Assembly (NCBI GenBank): GCA_048213135.1
Contig: PS015109.1
Coordinates: forward strand, 9,413 to 73,412
Direction: 5' to 3'
DNA: 64,000 nt
From: Reclinomonas americana ATCC 50394
Taxonomy: Eukaryota; Jakobida; Jakobea; Jakobida
In this document: piece after piece, positions 1 through 9,615 of the stretch
Layout of the letters: each line of letters starts with the position of its first letter
How positions within the stretch are numbered: the first letter of the stretch is position 1
The notes under the pieces: model-generated
What the model saw: the letters and a program-made list of their open reading frames with translations, nothing else
Database searches by the model: none
What the model was told of the DNA's origin: nothing
Made by a program: the position numbers and the translations under genes

Positions 1-26
1 GAGAGAGAGAGAGAGAGAGAGAGAGG
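1..26. repeat. (GA)n microsatellite
   Basis: Pure GA dinucleotide run at the window edge. It corresponds to the GA-rich tract at 4117-4192 in the second copy of the segmental duplication, where it lies inside the first intron of the secreted-protein gene. Confidence 0.95.
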
Positions 27-98
27 AATGTATGAGTGAGAGAGAGTGATCACTCATCGACAAGCCGCTCACTCTCTCTCTCTCTCACCCTCACACAG

Positions 99-557
99 CC
101 TTCCGTGGAAGCCACGGCGAGGGCCCTCGTGCGCGCTTCACCTGTTGCGTGACGCACACTCACTTATGTCTCCCTCGCATCACACCGTCGCTCACATCGC
201 GATGCACACGCGAACGAAACAGCTGTGCCCGGTCGTGCCTACAATCGCTTCCTCGACAACCGCGCCACCCTCCGCGACGCGTACCTGCGTCACCTGCCCG
301 GCAAGCTGCGTCGCGAGGCCGTCTACCACGAGCTGTTTGAGCGCGACGCACGCCTGCGTGCTCGTCGCGATGGAGTGTCCGACGAGGACTTTGACACAGC
401 AGTGCCCGGATTCAGTGGCCACCGTCTTCGTCGCCACCGCCGCTTGTCGCACGCCGAGGCTCCGTCTGCGCGACAACTCGGCTGCGGCAATGGTGGGTGC
501 GACACACGTCGTCGGTGCGCCAATGAGCGTCGCCGTTGGCTCGCCAATGCGTGGTAG
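99..557 (+). CDS. Secreted protein, WLANAW family, copy 1 (5' partial)
   Basis: The last two exons (99-143 and 223-557) of a small secreted protein are visible; the signal-peptide exon lies left of the window. The intron at 144-222 starts GTTGCG and ends in CAG, and splicing joins ...GPRARFT to SVPGRAYNRFLDNR in phase 1. The final exon encodes an Arg-rich helical segment (ATLRDAYLRHLPGKLRREAV), a Cys-containing stretch (GCGNGGCDTRRRC) and the end NERRRWLANAW, stop TAG 555-557. Its final exon encodes exactly the same protein as the copy at 4376-4710, with about seven nucleotide differences, all synonymous. The function is unknown. The Cys and Arg content and the signal peptide of the intact copy suggest an exported protein; this is inference. 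Confidence 0.7.
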
Positions 558-649
558 ATGATGAGTGTTGGTGGTAGATCGATATCAAAGTTTTGTTTGC
601 TTGTTGCCGTCCCTTTTCTTCAATGAAATTCAATCATGTTTTGCATCCA

Positions 650-791
650 CCCCTCGTGGTGCCCGAGGCACACCGCGGCCCGCCCCACCCAAGCGGCCTC
701 ACGCCAGCCACACTCTGTTGCGCGGATCTCTTGCGGCGCGAAAGAGCGCTTTGACGAACAGCGTCGCCGGTGGTTGGCCGGTGCTTGGTGA
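650..791 (+). pseudogene. Truncated remnant of secreted WLAGAW-family gene
   Basis: Similar to the 3' end of the gene at 5122-6097, from the codons for KAHRGPAPPKRP onward and ending ERFDEQRRRWLAGAW, stop 789-791. Everything upstream (promoter, signal-peptide exon, exon 2 and most of exon 3) is missing: at about position 655 the sequence jumps from the counterpart of 4807 to the counterpart of 5957, with a shared GGTG at the join. Amino-acid changes relative to the intact copy (ISCGAKERF versus FSCGANERC) include loss of a cysteine. No start codon or signal peptide is in frame upstream, so it is read as a deletion-derived pseudogene. Confidence 0.75.
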
Positions 792-1188
792 AGATCCTCG
801 AGGAAGTGTGTGAATTATGTTTTTCATTGTAGTTGCTGTTGCTGTTGTTGTTATCGCTGCTACACAAGTCTTGCTCGTGCCTGCTGCTCTCGGTAACTCG
901 GCTGTTTCTCCATGACCACATCACCGTCATGATCGTGCGCGATCGACAGCACTGCATTTTGCAACTGTTGGCACTTGCCCACGAACAGCAAGGCAGCAGT
1001 GTTGTCGTTGGACATGTCCATCATGTCAGACAAGCGCAAGCACAGTGGCATCGCTTCTTACTCAGTCCTGAACACGAGAAAACCGATGCAATGCAATGTA
1101 TGTGCTGCGTTCAGTTTCGCACGTTGCTCATCGAATTCACACTGGCTTTGTTTGTTTCTTTTGGTTCGACAGTGGAGAAGAGGAAACC
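792..1188. other. Intergenic, duplicated upstream region of secreted gene
   Basis: No gene is supported here. The stretch is nearly identical to 6098-6498 in the second duplication copy. It carries a TTG/CTG-type trinucleotide run (near 833-862) and a near-palindrome GATCGTGCGCGATC around 930. It ends directly at the start codon of the next secreted-protein gene, so it should hold that gene's promoter; no individual element can be named. Confidence 0.6.
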
Positions 1189-1939
1189 ATGCGCACCACC
1201 ACCTGTGTCCTCGTGTTGACTCTCAGCCTGCTGGCGGTGGCCTCACAAGCCGCAAGTTGCGCGCGACTCATTCTTTGCAGCGAAACTGTGTGGTCCCTCT
1301 CTCTCACACTCGCGTACCATCCCCCACACACAGTCCTCCGCGGTCCTCGTGCCTATGACAACCGTAACCTCTCGGTCGCCCAGATCGAGAATCGACCAGG
1401 CGACAGTTGCGTGACCACACCAGCACAACACAACGCTGATGAGTGATATCAAAACTCATCGGTTTCGTACATCTGAACACATACACAGTTCGTCACGTCG
1501 AGCTCAACCAGGACCGCCACCCTGTCTGTTGCGTCCATACACCCATCGCAGGCACTGAATCCCTCTGCAGTCCACTCACCCTCCCACTCTCGCAGCGACA
1601 CCGACTCACCGCTTCCTCGATCGCGATGTGACTCTGGAGGAGATTTACCACCGCTCGCGCCGTGCCATTCGTGCGCTGCACGTGCAGGGTGAGCGTCTGC
1701 GCCACCAAGTGGCCGGCATCTCTCCGGCTGGCGACACGGACGCCATTCGTGCGGCGTGCCTGAGTGCGGAGCGTGCACTGGACGAGACGTGGGCGGCGGC
1801 ACGCGACGGCATTGTGCACAAGAGCATCGACGCTGGCCTGCCCAACGACGGCACCCTCACACACACGCTCGATGACAACCACCAGCGTGAGATCAGCCGC
1901 CTGCATGTGGCGTGTCAGCGTGCGCAGCACAGCTCGTAA
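1189..1939 (+). CDS. Small secreted two-cysteine helical protein, copy 1
   Basis: Four exons: 1189-1255, 1334-1405, 1489-1527 and 1596-1939; 173 aa. Exon 1 encodes a clear signal peptide (MRTTTCVLVLTLSLLAVASQ). All three introns are phase 1 and all begin GTTGCG. The mature part has RGPRAYDNRNLSVAQIENRP, then HRFLDRDVTLEEIYHRSRR and a predicted mostly helical domain with two cysteines conserved in the family (CLSAER and VACQR), which probably form a disulfide. Paralogues lie at 6499-7246 (identical protein), 2621-3309 and 8943-9615. The splice sites follow from reading phase and from alignment with the minus-strand paralogue. I do not recognise the family; it is likely secreted, vacuolar or granule cargo. 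Confidence 0.75.
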
Positions 1940-2620
1940 TTTCCGAGAGACCAAGACCAAGAAGTGTGATGCAGTTTTGTCAATCGTCGTCGCGCCACAC
2001 ATGTGCCGCACAGCAGTAATGTACGTACTGGTAATAGCATACATCGCGGTGGAGGAGAGGAGGAGCGGAGGAGTAAGTGAGAGAGTGAGGGAAGCGCAGC
2101 AGAGAGAGTGAGAATGACAAGGGAGTGAGAGAGAGAGAGAGAGTGAGAGCGACACACACACACACACAGAGCGCGAGAGATGGAGGGAGAGAGATAGATG
2201 AGAGTGGTGCACTGGCAGCAGCCACGCGTGCACACTCACACTCACCACCAATTGCAAGCGATCGCGAGTGAGTGGACTGGTGACGAACTGTCAGCATCAG
2301 ACTCGAAATGTCACACTCCATCAGTCAGGAATGGACGCCTGAGAGGCTGCTCATGTAGCATTACCATTGCCATCTCTCTCTCTCCTCTCGTACATCTTCC
2401 TCGCGCCACAAAACCACGTGTTCGATATTTGAAATACTGGTGCATGTGCTGGAGAAGTTATCGTCGTCACTGCCGACTGCATGCCTTGATGACGGAGTCG
2501 ATCTAGTGCAGGCAACAACAGCAGTCTTAGCATTCAACACAGCCAACCATTGCGCAGCAGGTGAAAAGTGGACAGGTAAAACATGCGAATTCTGTTGTAC
2601 ACTTTCTAAAGCGCAGCTGT
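1940..2620. other. Intergenic region with GA/CA microsatellites
   Basis: No gene is supported. The stretch holds GA-rich and (CA)n tracts (about 2107-2180) and the right boundary of the first duplication copy, at GAAATACTGG (about 2440-2449), beyond which the match to 8508 ends. It separates two secreted-protein genes that converge tail to tail. Confidence 0.6.
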
Positions 2621-3309
2621 TCACGAGCTCTTCACGGCACGCTGGCAGGTGACGTGCAGGCGGCTGACCTCGCGCTGGAAGTCATTGTCCAGCGTGTGAG
2701 TCAGGCTGCCGTCGTTGGGCAGACCGGCGTCCTGGATCTTGCTGATAATGTTGCGGCGCTCGGCGGACCAGATGCCAGAGAGAGCGCGCTCGGCCTGCAG
2801 GCACACAGTGCGCACGGCATCGGTGTCACCGCGGATGCTCTTGTCGTTGGCCTTGGCGCGTCCCTTGTCGCCGGCAATGTGCAGGGCGCGAATGGCACGG
2901 CGAGTGCGGTGGTAGATCTCCTCAAGAGTCACGTCACGGTCGAGGTAGCGGTGGACAGGGTCAGCTGCAGCAGGCAAGAAGAGAGAGAGGTGTGAGTGGA
3001 GGTGGCGGGCAAGGGCAAAGGAGAGAGAAAGGCGAGGCAACGCAACAGACGGGGTGCTGGTTGAGGTTCAGTTCGTTGTGGCGAATGTCTCCGGGGCGGT
3101 TCTCAATGTCCTGCACCGACAGGTTGCGGTTGTCGTACGGACGAGGTCCACGAGTGACTGCGAGGGGTCACAAAGTGTGAGTGAGAGAGTGTGAGTGAGT
3201 GGAGGGAGACGGGGAGACGAGGGAGAACGGAACTGCCATCACCACGGGCACTGACGGTCACGGCCACGAGGCACAAGACCAGAGCAAAGACGAGAGTCGA
3301 GCGGATCAT
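2621..3309 (-). CDS. Small secreted two-cysteine helical protein, divergent paralogue
   Basis: Three exons on the minus strand: 3309-3246 (signal peptide MIRSTLVFALVLCLVAVTVS), 3157-3047 and 2964-2621; 172 aa. Exon 2 encodes TRGPRPYDNRNLSVQDIENR followed without interruption by GDIRHNELNLNQHPV. In the copies at 1189 and 6499 an intron splits exactly this GD/IRH junction. The last exon encodes HRYLDRDVTLEEIYHRTRR and the two family cysteines (CLQAER, VTCQR), ending AVKSS. The intron after exon 2 begins GTTGCG (reverse strand 3046-3041). Introns are phase 1. Function unknown. Confidence 0.75.
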
Positions 3310-3938
3310 GGTAGTGTCTGGGTTGGGGCTGCTGGTCTGCGCTCGCAACACAAGGCTAAAGGCAAGTGATCACTTCCGGCTATTGGCAGGAATTGATCCG
3401 GACTATTCGCGCTGCGATGGTTGGACACAGCCGCCGTGTCCGAAATGTAAGCCGCTCGCTCTCTCACCTTGCATGCAAGCAGGCTAGCAGGCAAGAAGAC
3501 CACTGCTTCCATTCAGTGCTATCGCCATTGTCGATACAACCACTGTGCTGGTGCAGAGAGAGCAGAATCGTGTGCAAGCAGTTCCGGTTTTTCAGTGCAA
3601 GTGTGTTCGGTCCCATTATCGATCGAAGTCGAGACATGCGACCAGCCTCGCGTGCATCGTAGTGCGTGGTGGAACACTCGGGGGGATAGATGCACTTGTA
3701 CACGCAATCTTAATGATCTTTGTGCTTGACGTGACGGCCAAGCTGCGGAATGCGGACAACCATGTAGCCGGCAGAATCTGGGTCCAGATTTAACAGGAGA
3801 TGTGTCCATGCACCACCGCGTAGCTGCACGAAGGCAACACCACTTGTGTGCGAGAGGAAGAAATCCGATTCATTGTCACCTCTGAATCAAATTTGGAAAT
3901 ACTGGTTTTCTTTCAGTCGAAGAGTGAGCAAAGGAGGC
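3310..3938. other. Intergenic region between divergent secreted genes
   Basis: This separates the divergently transcribed genes at 2621-3309 (-) and 3939-4710 (+) and should hold both promoters. No coding exon is supported. A GGAAATACTGG motif at about 3895 resembles the duplication boundary motif at 2440 and 8499. Confidence 0.5.
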
Positions 3939-4135
3939 ATGCGCGCTGTGTTGATCATCGCCGTGACTGTCTGCCTGTTGGCGGTGGTCGGGAGTGCTGC
4001 AAGTTGCGCGCACACACTCTGTCAGCTCGCCATCACCACAGCGCACTCACTTGCTTTTTCTCCTTGCGTGCAGTTCCTCGTCACCGACACAGGCGCAACT
4101 TTGTGAATCGTTGAGTATGCAAGAGAGAGAATGAT

Positions 4136-4166
<31 letters not shown>

Positions 4167-4710
4167 CAGAGAAAGACAGAGAGAGAGAGAGGAATGTATG
4201 AGTGAGAGAGAGTGCTCACTCATCGACAAGCTACTCACGCTCTCTCTCACCCTCACACAGCATTGCGTGGAAGCCACGGCGAGGGCCCTCGTGCGCGCTT
4301 CACCTGTTGCGTGACGCACACACACTTATGTCTCCCTCGCATCACACCGTCGCTCACATTGCGATGCATGCGCAGCTGTGCCCGGTCGTGCCTACAATCG
4401 CTTCCTCGACAATCGCGCCACCCTCCGCGATGCATACCTGCGTCACCTGCCTGGCAAGCTGCGTCGCGAGGCCGTCTACCACGAGCTGTTTGAGCGCGAC
4501 GCACGCCTGCGTGCTCGTCGCGATGGAGTGTCCGACGAGGACTTTGACACGGCAGTGCCCGGATTCAGTGGCCACCGTCTTCGTCGCCACCGCCGCTTGT
4601 CGCACGCCGAGGCTCCATCTGCGCGACAGCTCGGCTGCGGCAATGGTGGGTGCGACACACGTCGTCGGTGCGCCAATGAGCGTCGCCGTTGGCTCGCCAA
4701 TGCGTGGTAG
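3939..4710 (+). CDS. Secreted protein, WLANAW family, copy 2
   Basis: Exons 3939-4002 (signal peptide MRAVLIIAVTVCLLAVVGSA), 4261-4305 and 4376-4710; 147 aa. Both introns begin GTTGCG and are phase 1. Splicing 4002 to 4261 directly gives AATLRGSHGEGPRARFT, which parallels AAILRGPRAYDN in the two-cysteine family, so both families share the same exon-1/exon-2 architecture. The mature protein is Arg-rich, has a GCGNGGCDTRRRC segment and ends ERRRWLANAW. The first intron carries a GA microsatellite and other low-complexity sequence. Its last-exon product is identical to that of the copy at 223-557. Confidence 0.75.
4117..4192. repeat. GA-rich microsatellite in intron
   Basis: Imperfect (GA)n/(GACA)n tract inside intron 1 of the secreted-protein gene at 3939-4710; the second duplication copy is detectable from about this point. 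Confidence 0.9.
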
Positions 4711-5121
4711 ATGATGCGTGGTGGTGGTAGATTGATGTCAAAGTTTTGTTTGCTTGTTGCCGTCCCTTTTCTTCAATGAATTCAATCATGTTTTGCATCA
4801 ACCCCTCGTGGTGACACAACTGTGCGCATGCAAGTCGCATGCCAGCAAGCGATCAAGAACTTGAGGATCGCGAGCAGTTGCGAGAACACTCGTGCGCAAG
4901 GTGAACGAATCCTGGAAGAAAGTTGGGCACTCATGCCAGTCGATTTGTCCGCAGCGCACAGCAGGTGAGTGGTTATGTTCGCAGCGTGCAGCAGGTGAGT
5001 GTTCACAGCCGGCTCATGATATTGTCGTTTTGTTATTCGCGATTACGGTTACTGTAGTGTAATATGAAATACGTTTCGTGAGTTATTTCGGACGTGAGGA
5101 GAGAAGAAAAGGAGTCAAACC
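4711..5121. other. Intergenic region with a short direct repeat
   Basis: No gene is supported. GCAGCG..CAGCAGGTGAGTG occurs twice about 28 bp apart (around 4950-5000). The left end, to about 4806, matches 560-654; the remainder, into the next gene as far as about 5957, is the segment absent from the first duplication copy. Confidence 0.55.
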
Positions 5122-6097
5122 ATGCGGGTGCTTTCCGTGTCTCGAGTGCTCGTCTCATGTGTGCTGGTGGTGGTGGCGGTGATGGCGACCGTGACATGTG
5201 GTAAACGCAGCGCGTGCTGTTGCCTCTCACGCTGCTGCGCGGCGGTGACTCTGTGTGTGATTCTCACTCTCGTCCGATCTGCGCAGCCGCCCGTCCTCAT
5301 CAGCCACCGCCAGCAAACTTCCCTGCGCGCTTTCCCCAGTGTTGCGTTCCGCGCGCACGCACTCCGCAGCGCAGCGGTGTTTCACGCAGACTCACTCCCA
5401 CCATCGATCAGTTTTGCCACCGTTCGCCGACCATCGTCCCACATTCGGGCGTGGTATCCTGGATGCTCGCGTCCCCCAGTGTTGAGTGCTACTTCTCGTT
5501 CCTACTCCCTCTCTCCTCCTCCACTCTACTGCGCGTTCACAACACCACGCAGTCCTCCCGCCGTACATGCGCCCACAAGACATCAACGATTTTTCCTTCT
5601 TGAGTGACTTCGACGATCTCGACCACGACCGCTCGTACGCTGTGGGTTGCGTTGTGGCTGTGTGCACGTGTGGAGCACAGGATACTGTACGCTGTACCTC
5701 GTGTGCGCGAACTCTCATGCAACCTGCACGCACAGCATTGCCCGGACGCACGTACCCCCACTTGTTCCACACGCTACAGCACGATCTGATTGGCTTCTCG
5801 CCAGCCGCCGCCACCGCACACGTGCACGACAACCACCATCATGGCCACGGAGCTGCAGGTGTGACTCCCTTTGTGCGCGGCACTGGTGAGCGTGACGAGA
5901 TCTTCCGTGCCCGCCACGACATTGCAAATCTGCCTCCGGCAGACAAGAAGCCGGTGCCGAAGGCACACCGCGGACCCGCCCCACCCAAGCGGCCTCACGC
6001 CAAGCATCCTCTGTTGCGCGACGCACCGCGGTTCTCCTGCGGCGCGAACGAGCGCTGTGACGAACAGCGTCGCCGGTGGTTGGCCGGTGCTTGGTGA
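5122..6097 (+). CDS. Secreted His-rich protein, WLAGAW family
   Basis: Proposed exons: 5122-5200, 5553-5645 and 5736-6097; 177 aa, phase-1 introns. Exon 1 is a signal peptide with the hydrophobic core VLVSCVLVVVAVMATV. Exon 2 encodes an acidic segment (PQDINDFSFLSDFDDLDHDR) and its donor is GTTGCG. Exon 3 encodes LPGRTYPHLFHTLQHDLIGF, a His cluster (HVHDNHHHGHG), a Pro/Lys-rich part and the end ERCDEQRRRWLAGAW. That C-terminus is shared with the genes at 99-557 and 3939-4710, so this is a divergent member of their family. The His cluster could bind metal. An unspliced 161-codon frame from the same ATG is the alternative reading, but it lacks the family C-terminus. Confidence 0.65.
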
Positions 6098-6498
6098 TGA
6101 AGATCCTCGAGGAAGTGTGTGAATTATGTTTTGCATTGTAGTTGCTGTTGCTGTTGTTGTTATCGCTGCTACACCAGTCTTGCTCGTGCCTGCTCTTCTC
6201 GGTAACTCGGCTGTTTCTCCATGGCCACATCACCGTCATGATCGTGCGCGATCGACAGCACTGCATTTTGCAACTGTTGGCACTTGCCCACGAACAGCAA
6301 GGCAGCAGAGTTGTCGTTGGACATGTCCATCATGCCAGACCAGCGCAAGCACAATGGCATCACTTCTTACACAGTCCTGGACACGAGTAAACCAATGCAA
6401 TGCAATGTATGTGCTGCGTTCAGTTTCGCACGTTGCTCATCGAATTCACACTGGCTTTGTTGTTTGTCTTTTGGTTCGACAGTGGAGAAGAGGAAACC
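6098..6498. other. Intergenic, duplicated upstream region of secreted gene
   Basis: Second copy of the region at 792-1188, nearly identical; it should hold the promoter of the gene at 6499. No coding exon is supported. Confidence 0.6.
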
Positions 6499-7246
6499 AT
6501 GCGCACCACCACCTGTGTCCTCGTGTTGACTCTCAGCCTGCTGGCGGTGGCCTCACAAGCCGCAAGTTGCGCGCGACTCATTCTTTGCAGCGAAACTGTG
6601 TGGTCCCTCTCTCTCACACTCGCGTACCATCCCCCACACACAGTCCTCCGCGGTCCTCGTGCCTATGACAACCGAAACCTCTCGGTCGCCCAGATCGAGA
6701 ACCGACCAGGCGACAGTTGCGTGACCATACCAGCACAACACAACGCGGAGTGATAACAAAACTCATCAGTTTCGTACATCTGAACACATACACAGTTCGT
6801 CACGTCGAGCTCAACCAGGACCGCCACCCTGTCTGTTGCGTCCATCCACCCATCGCAGGCTCTGAATCCCTCTGCAGTCCACTCACCCTCTCACTCCCGC
6901 AGCGACACCGACCCACCGCTTCCTCGATCGCGATGTGACTCTGGAGGAGATTTACCATCGCTCACGCCGTGCCATTCGTGCGCTGCACGTGCAGGGTGAG
7001 CGTCTGCGCCACCAAGTGGCCGGCATCTCTCCGGCTGGCGACACGGACGCCATTCGTGCGGCGTGCCTGAGTGCGGAGCGTGCACTGGACGAGACGTGGG
7101 CGGCGGCGCGTGACGGCATTGTGCACAAGAGCATCGACGCTGGCCTGCCCAACGACGGCACCCTCACACACACGCTCGATGACAACCACCAGCGCGAGAT
7201 CAGCCGCCTGCATGTGGCGTGCCAGCGCGCGCAGCACAGCTCGTAA
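6499..7246 (+). CDS. Small secreted two-cysteine helical protein, copy 2
   Basis: Exons 6499-6565, 6644-6715, 6796-6834 and 6903-7246; 173 aa. Exon structure and introns match the gene at 1189-1939, and the predicted protein is identical. The coding differences (about ten, for example CGT/CGA in exon 2 and several third positions in exon 4) are all synonymous. All three introns begin GTTGCG. It has a signal peptide, the YDNRNLS motif and two conserved cysteines. Zero replacement changes against several silent ones point to purifying selection after duplication, so both copies are probably functional. Confidence 0.8.
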
Positions 7247-8206
7247 CTTCCGAGAGATCAAGAAGTGTGATGCAGTGTGATGCAGTTTTGTCAATCGTCG
7301 CGCGCCAGACATGTGCCGCACAGCAGTAATGTACGTACTGGTAATAGCATCCATCGNNNNNNNNNNNNNNNNNNNNNNNNNNNNNNNNNNNNNNNNNNNN
7401 NNNNNNNNNNNNNNNNNNNNNNNNNNNNNNNNNNNNNNNNNNNNNNNNNNNNNNNNNNNNNNNNNNNNNNNNNNNNNNNNNNNNNNNNNNNNNNNNNNNN
7501 NNNNNNNNNNNNNNNNNNNNNNNNNNNNNNNNNNNNNNNNNNNNNNNNNNNNNNNNNNNNNNNNNNNNNNNNNNNNNNNNNNNNNNNNNNNNNNNNNNNN
7601 NNNNNNNNNNNNNNNNNNNNNNNNNNNNNNNNNNNNNNNNNNNNNNNNNNNNNNNNNNNNNNNNNNNNNNNNNNNNNNNNNNNNNNNNNNNNNNNNNNNN
7701 NNNNNNNNNNNNNNNNNNNNNNNNNNNNNNNNNNNNNNNNNNNNNNNNNNNNNNNNNNNNNNNNNNNNNNNNNNNNNNNNNNNNNNNNNNNNNNNNNNNN
7801 NNNNNNNNNNNNNNNNNNNNNNNNNNNNNNNNNNNNNNNNNNNNNNNNNNNNNNNNNNNNNNNNNNNNNNNNNNNNNNNNNNNNNNNNNNNNNNNNNNNN
7901 NNNNNNNNNNNNNNNNNNNNNNNNNNNNNNNNNNNNNNNNNNNNNNNNNNNNNNNNNNNNNNNNNNNNNNNNNNNNNNNNNNNNNNNNNNNNNNNNNNNN
8001 NNNNNNNNNNNNNNNNNNNNNNNNNNNNNNNNNNNNNNNNNNNNNNNNNNNNNNNNNNNNNNNNNNNNNNNNNNNNNNNNNNNNNNNNNNNNNNNNNNNN
8101 NNNNNNNNNNNNNNNNNNNNNNNNNNNNNNNNNNNNNNNNNNNNNNNNNNNNNAGAGCTCGAGTGAGGGAAGCGCGACAGATCTAGAGTGAGTGACAATG
8201 ACATGG

Positions 8207-8245
<39 letters not shown>

Positions 8246-8942
8246 CGGGATAGAGACGGAGGGAGAGAGAGAGAGATGAGAGTGGTGCACTGGCAGCAGC
8301 CACTCGTGTGCACTCACACTCACCACCGATTGCAAGCGAGTGAGTGGACTGGTGACGAACTGTCAGCATCAGACTCGAAATGCTGCACTCCATCAGTCAG
8401 GAATGGACGCCTGAGAGGCTGCTCATGTAGCATTACCATTACCATCTCTCTCTTCTCTCGTACATCTTCCTCGCGCCACAAAACCACGTGTTCGATATTT
8501 GAAATACTGGCGAAGACAACACCATCACCGCAGCGATATAACAAGCAGAAAGCGTGTCCTGACCGCTGAGTCCAACCACATACAGTCGCAGCATGTCTTC
8601 AGTGCGCAGCATGTGCGTGCCTGCGTTCGCGCTCGCGTCGTGACGAGTGGAGACCTCCAGAAGATTGTGGATGCACCACCACACAGCATGGGCCCTCCTC
8701 TCTCTCTCTCACCACGCATTCTATTAGGCCCCGCATAAGTGCATTTAATTCGCAGGAACGCCAAACAGCAAAACAGTGAACTCTACAGTACAACAACAGA
8801 TACCAAAAATCAGCGACATCATGCATGCGCATGCAGCAGTGTGGCAGATATGTGCGTGTGTGACACACACCAAAGTGTGCGTCAGGAGAAGGAGAGACAA
8901 AAAGAGAGATATCAAAACTCTCTCACTTCCTCTCTCGGAAAC
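7247..8942. other. Intergenic with large assembly gap
   Basis: Contains the gap 7357-8153, GA-rich microsatellite (about 8203-8276) and the right end of the second duplication copy (match to the first copy ends at about 8508, GAAATACTGG). Sequence 8509-8942 is unique and shows no supported exon; it is the 3' flank of the minus-strand secreted gene that follows. Confidence 0.55.
7357..8153. other. Assembly gap (797 N)
   Basis: Run of N. Counterpart sequence in the first duplication copy (about 2046-2090) is only tens of bases long and borders GA microsatellite, so the gap estimate may be inflated or may hide an insertion. Confidence 0.99.
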
Positions 8943-9615
8943 TTACTGCTTCTTGTCGGTCTCCGAGCGCTGGCAAGCCACGGAAATGCGGCTCTGCTGG
9001 CGCTCGTAGTTGACGTTGAGCAGGTGAGTGAGGTCGGCAGCCACCGGCAGACCAGCCGCGGCAATCTTCTGCTCAATGCCCGTGCGCTCCTTGTTCCACG
9101 CGTTGCGCAGCTCGCGCTCCGCCTCTGTGCACAGAATGCGGAGGGCCGGCAGGTCACCGTGGAAGCGCGGAGCGCGGATGTTCTTGCGCAGCTTGTCGCC
9201 CACGTTGCGCAGAGTGCGGATGCCACGGCGAGTGCGGAAACCGATCTCAGTGAGCGTCACGTCGCGGTCGAGCAGGCGGTGCGAGTGAGGAGCTGCAAAG
9301 CAAAAACGGGACGGAAGTCAGCGAAACAGAGCATTGTCCCGAGTGGCGAGAGAAGGAGAGAAAAGAGTGGACTCAACTCGCCGGCCTCGCCTCCACCTCG
9401 GACAGCGGCAGGTTGCGGTTGTCGTACCAGCGCGGACCGCGGGTGACTGTTCTCACAGGAGAGAGAGATCGTTGGTGAGCACAATGGCCAGTGCGATTAG
9501 GATCGTGTATGCATGTGCATGCGCAACTGTTGTCAGCGGCGCTGGCGCACATCGCACACAGCAGCACGGCGGCCACGGCCACAAGGAGGAGAGACGAGGT
9601 CTTGACGATGGACAT
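8943..9615 (-). CDS. Small secreted two-cysteine helical protein, third type
   Basis: Exons on the minus strand: 9615-9528 (signal peptide with the core SSLLLVAVAAVLLCAMCASA), 9446-9378 and 9292-8943; 168 aa. Motifs align with the family: TRGPRWYDNRNLPLSEVE, HRLLDRDVTLTEIGFRTRR, CTEAERELRNAW, VACQR. The first intron begins GTTGCG and the second GTTGAG, both phase 1. This is the most divergent paralogue (GLPVAADLTHLL instead of GLPNDGTLTHTL) and ends with a charged tail. The two-cysteine pattern is kept, which supports a disulfide. Function unknown. Confidence 0.75.

Noticed and set aside
5122-5607. Unspliced 161-codon reading of the secreted gene
   Set aside because: It reads into low-complexity Ser/Pro/Arg sequence and lacks the family C-terminus, while the spliced model recovers it in frame.
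7200-8393. Long frames that run through the N gap (also at 10402-11053, 18623-19789, 29203-30930, 46854-48189)
   Set aside because: They exist only because N codons contain no stops; the flanks are microsatellite-encoded Ser/Leu or Arg/Glu repeats.
1189-9615. Secreted cluster considered as antimicrobial peptides or toxins
   Set aside because: Proteins are 147-177 aa, have few cysteines and match no such family; no evidence beyond a signal peptide.
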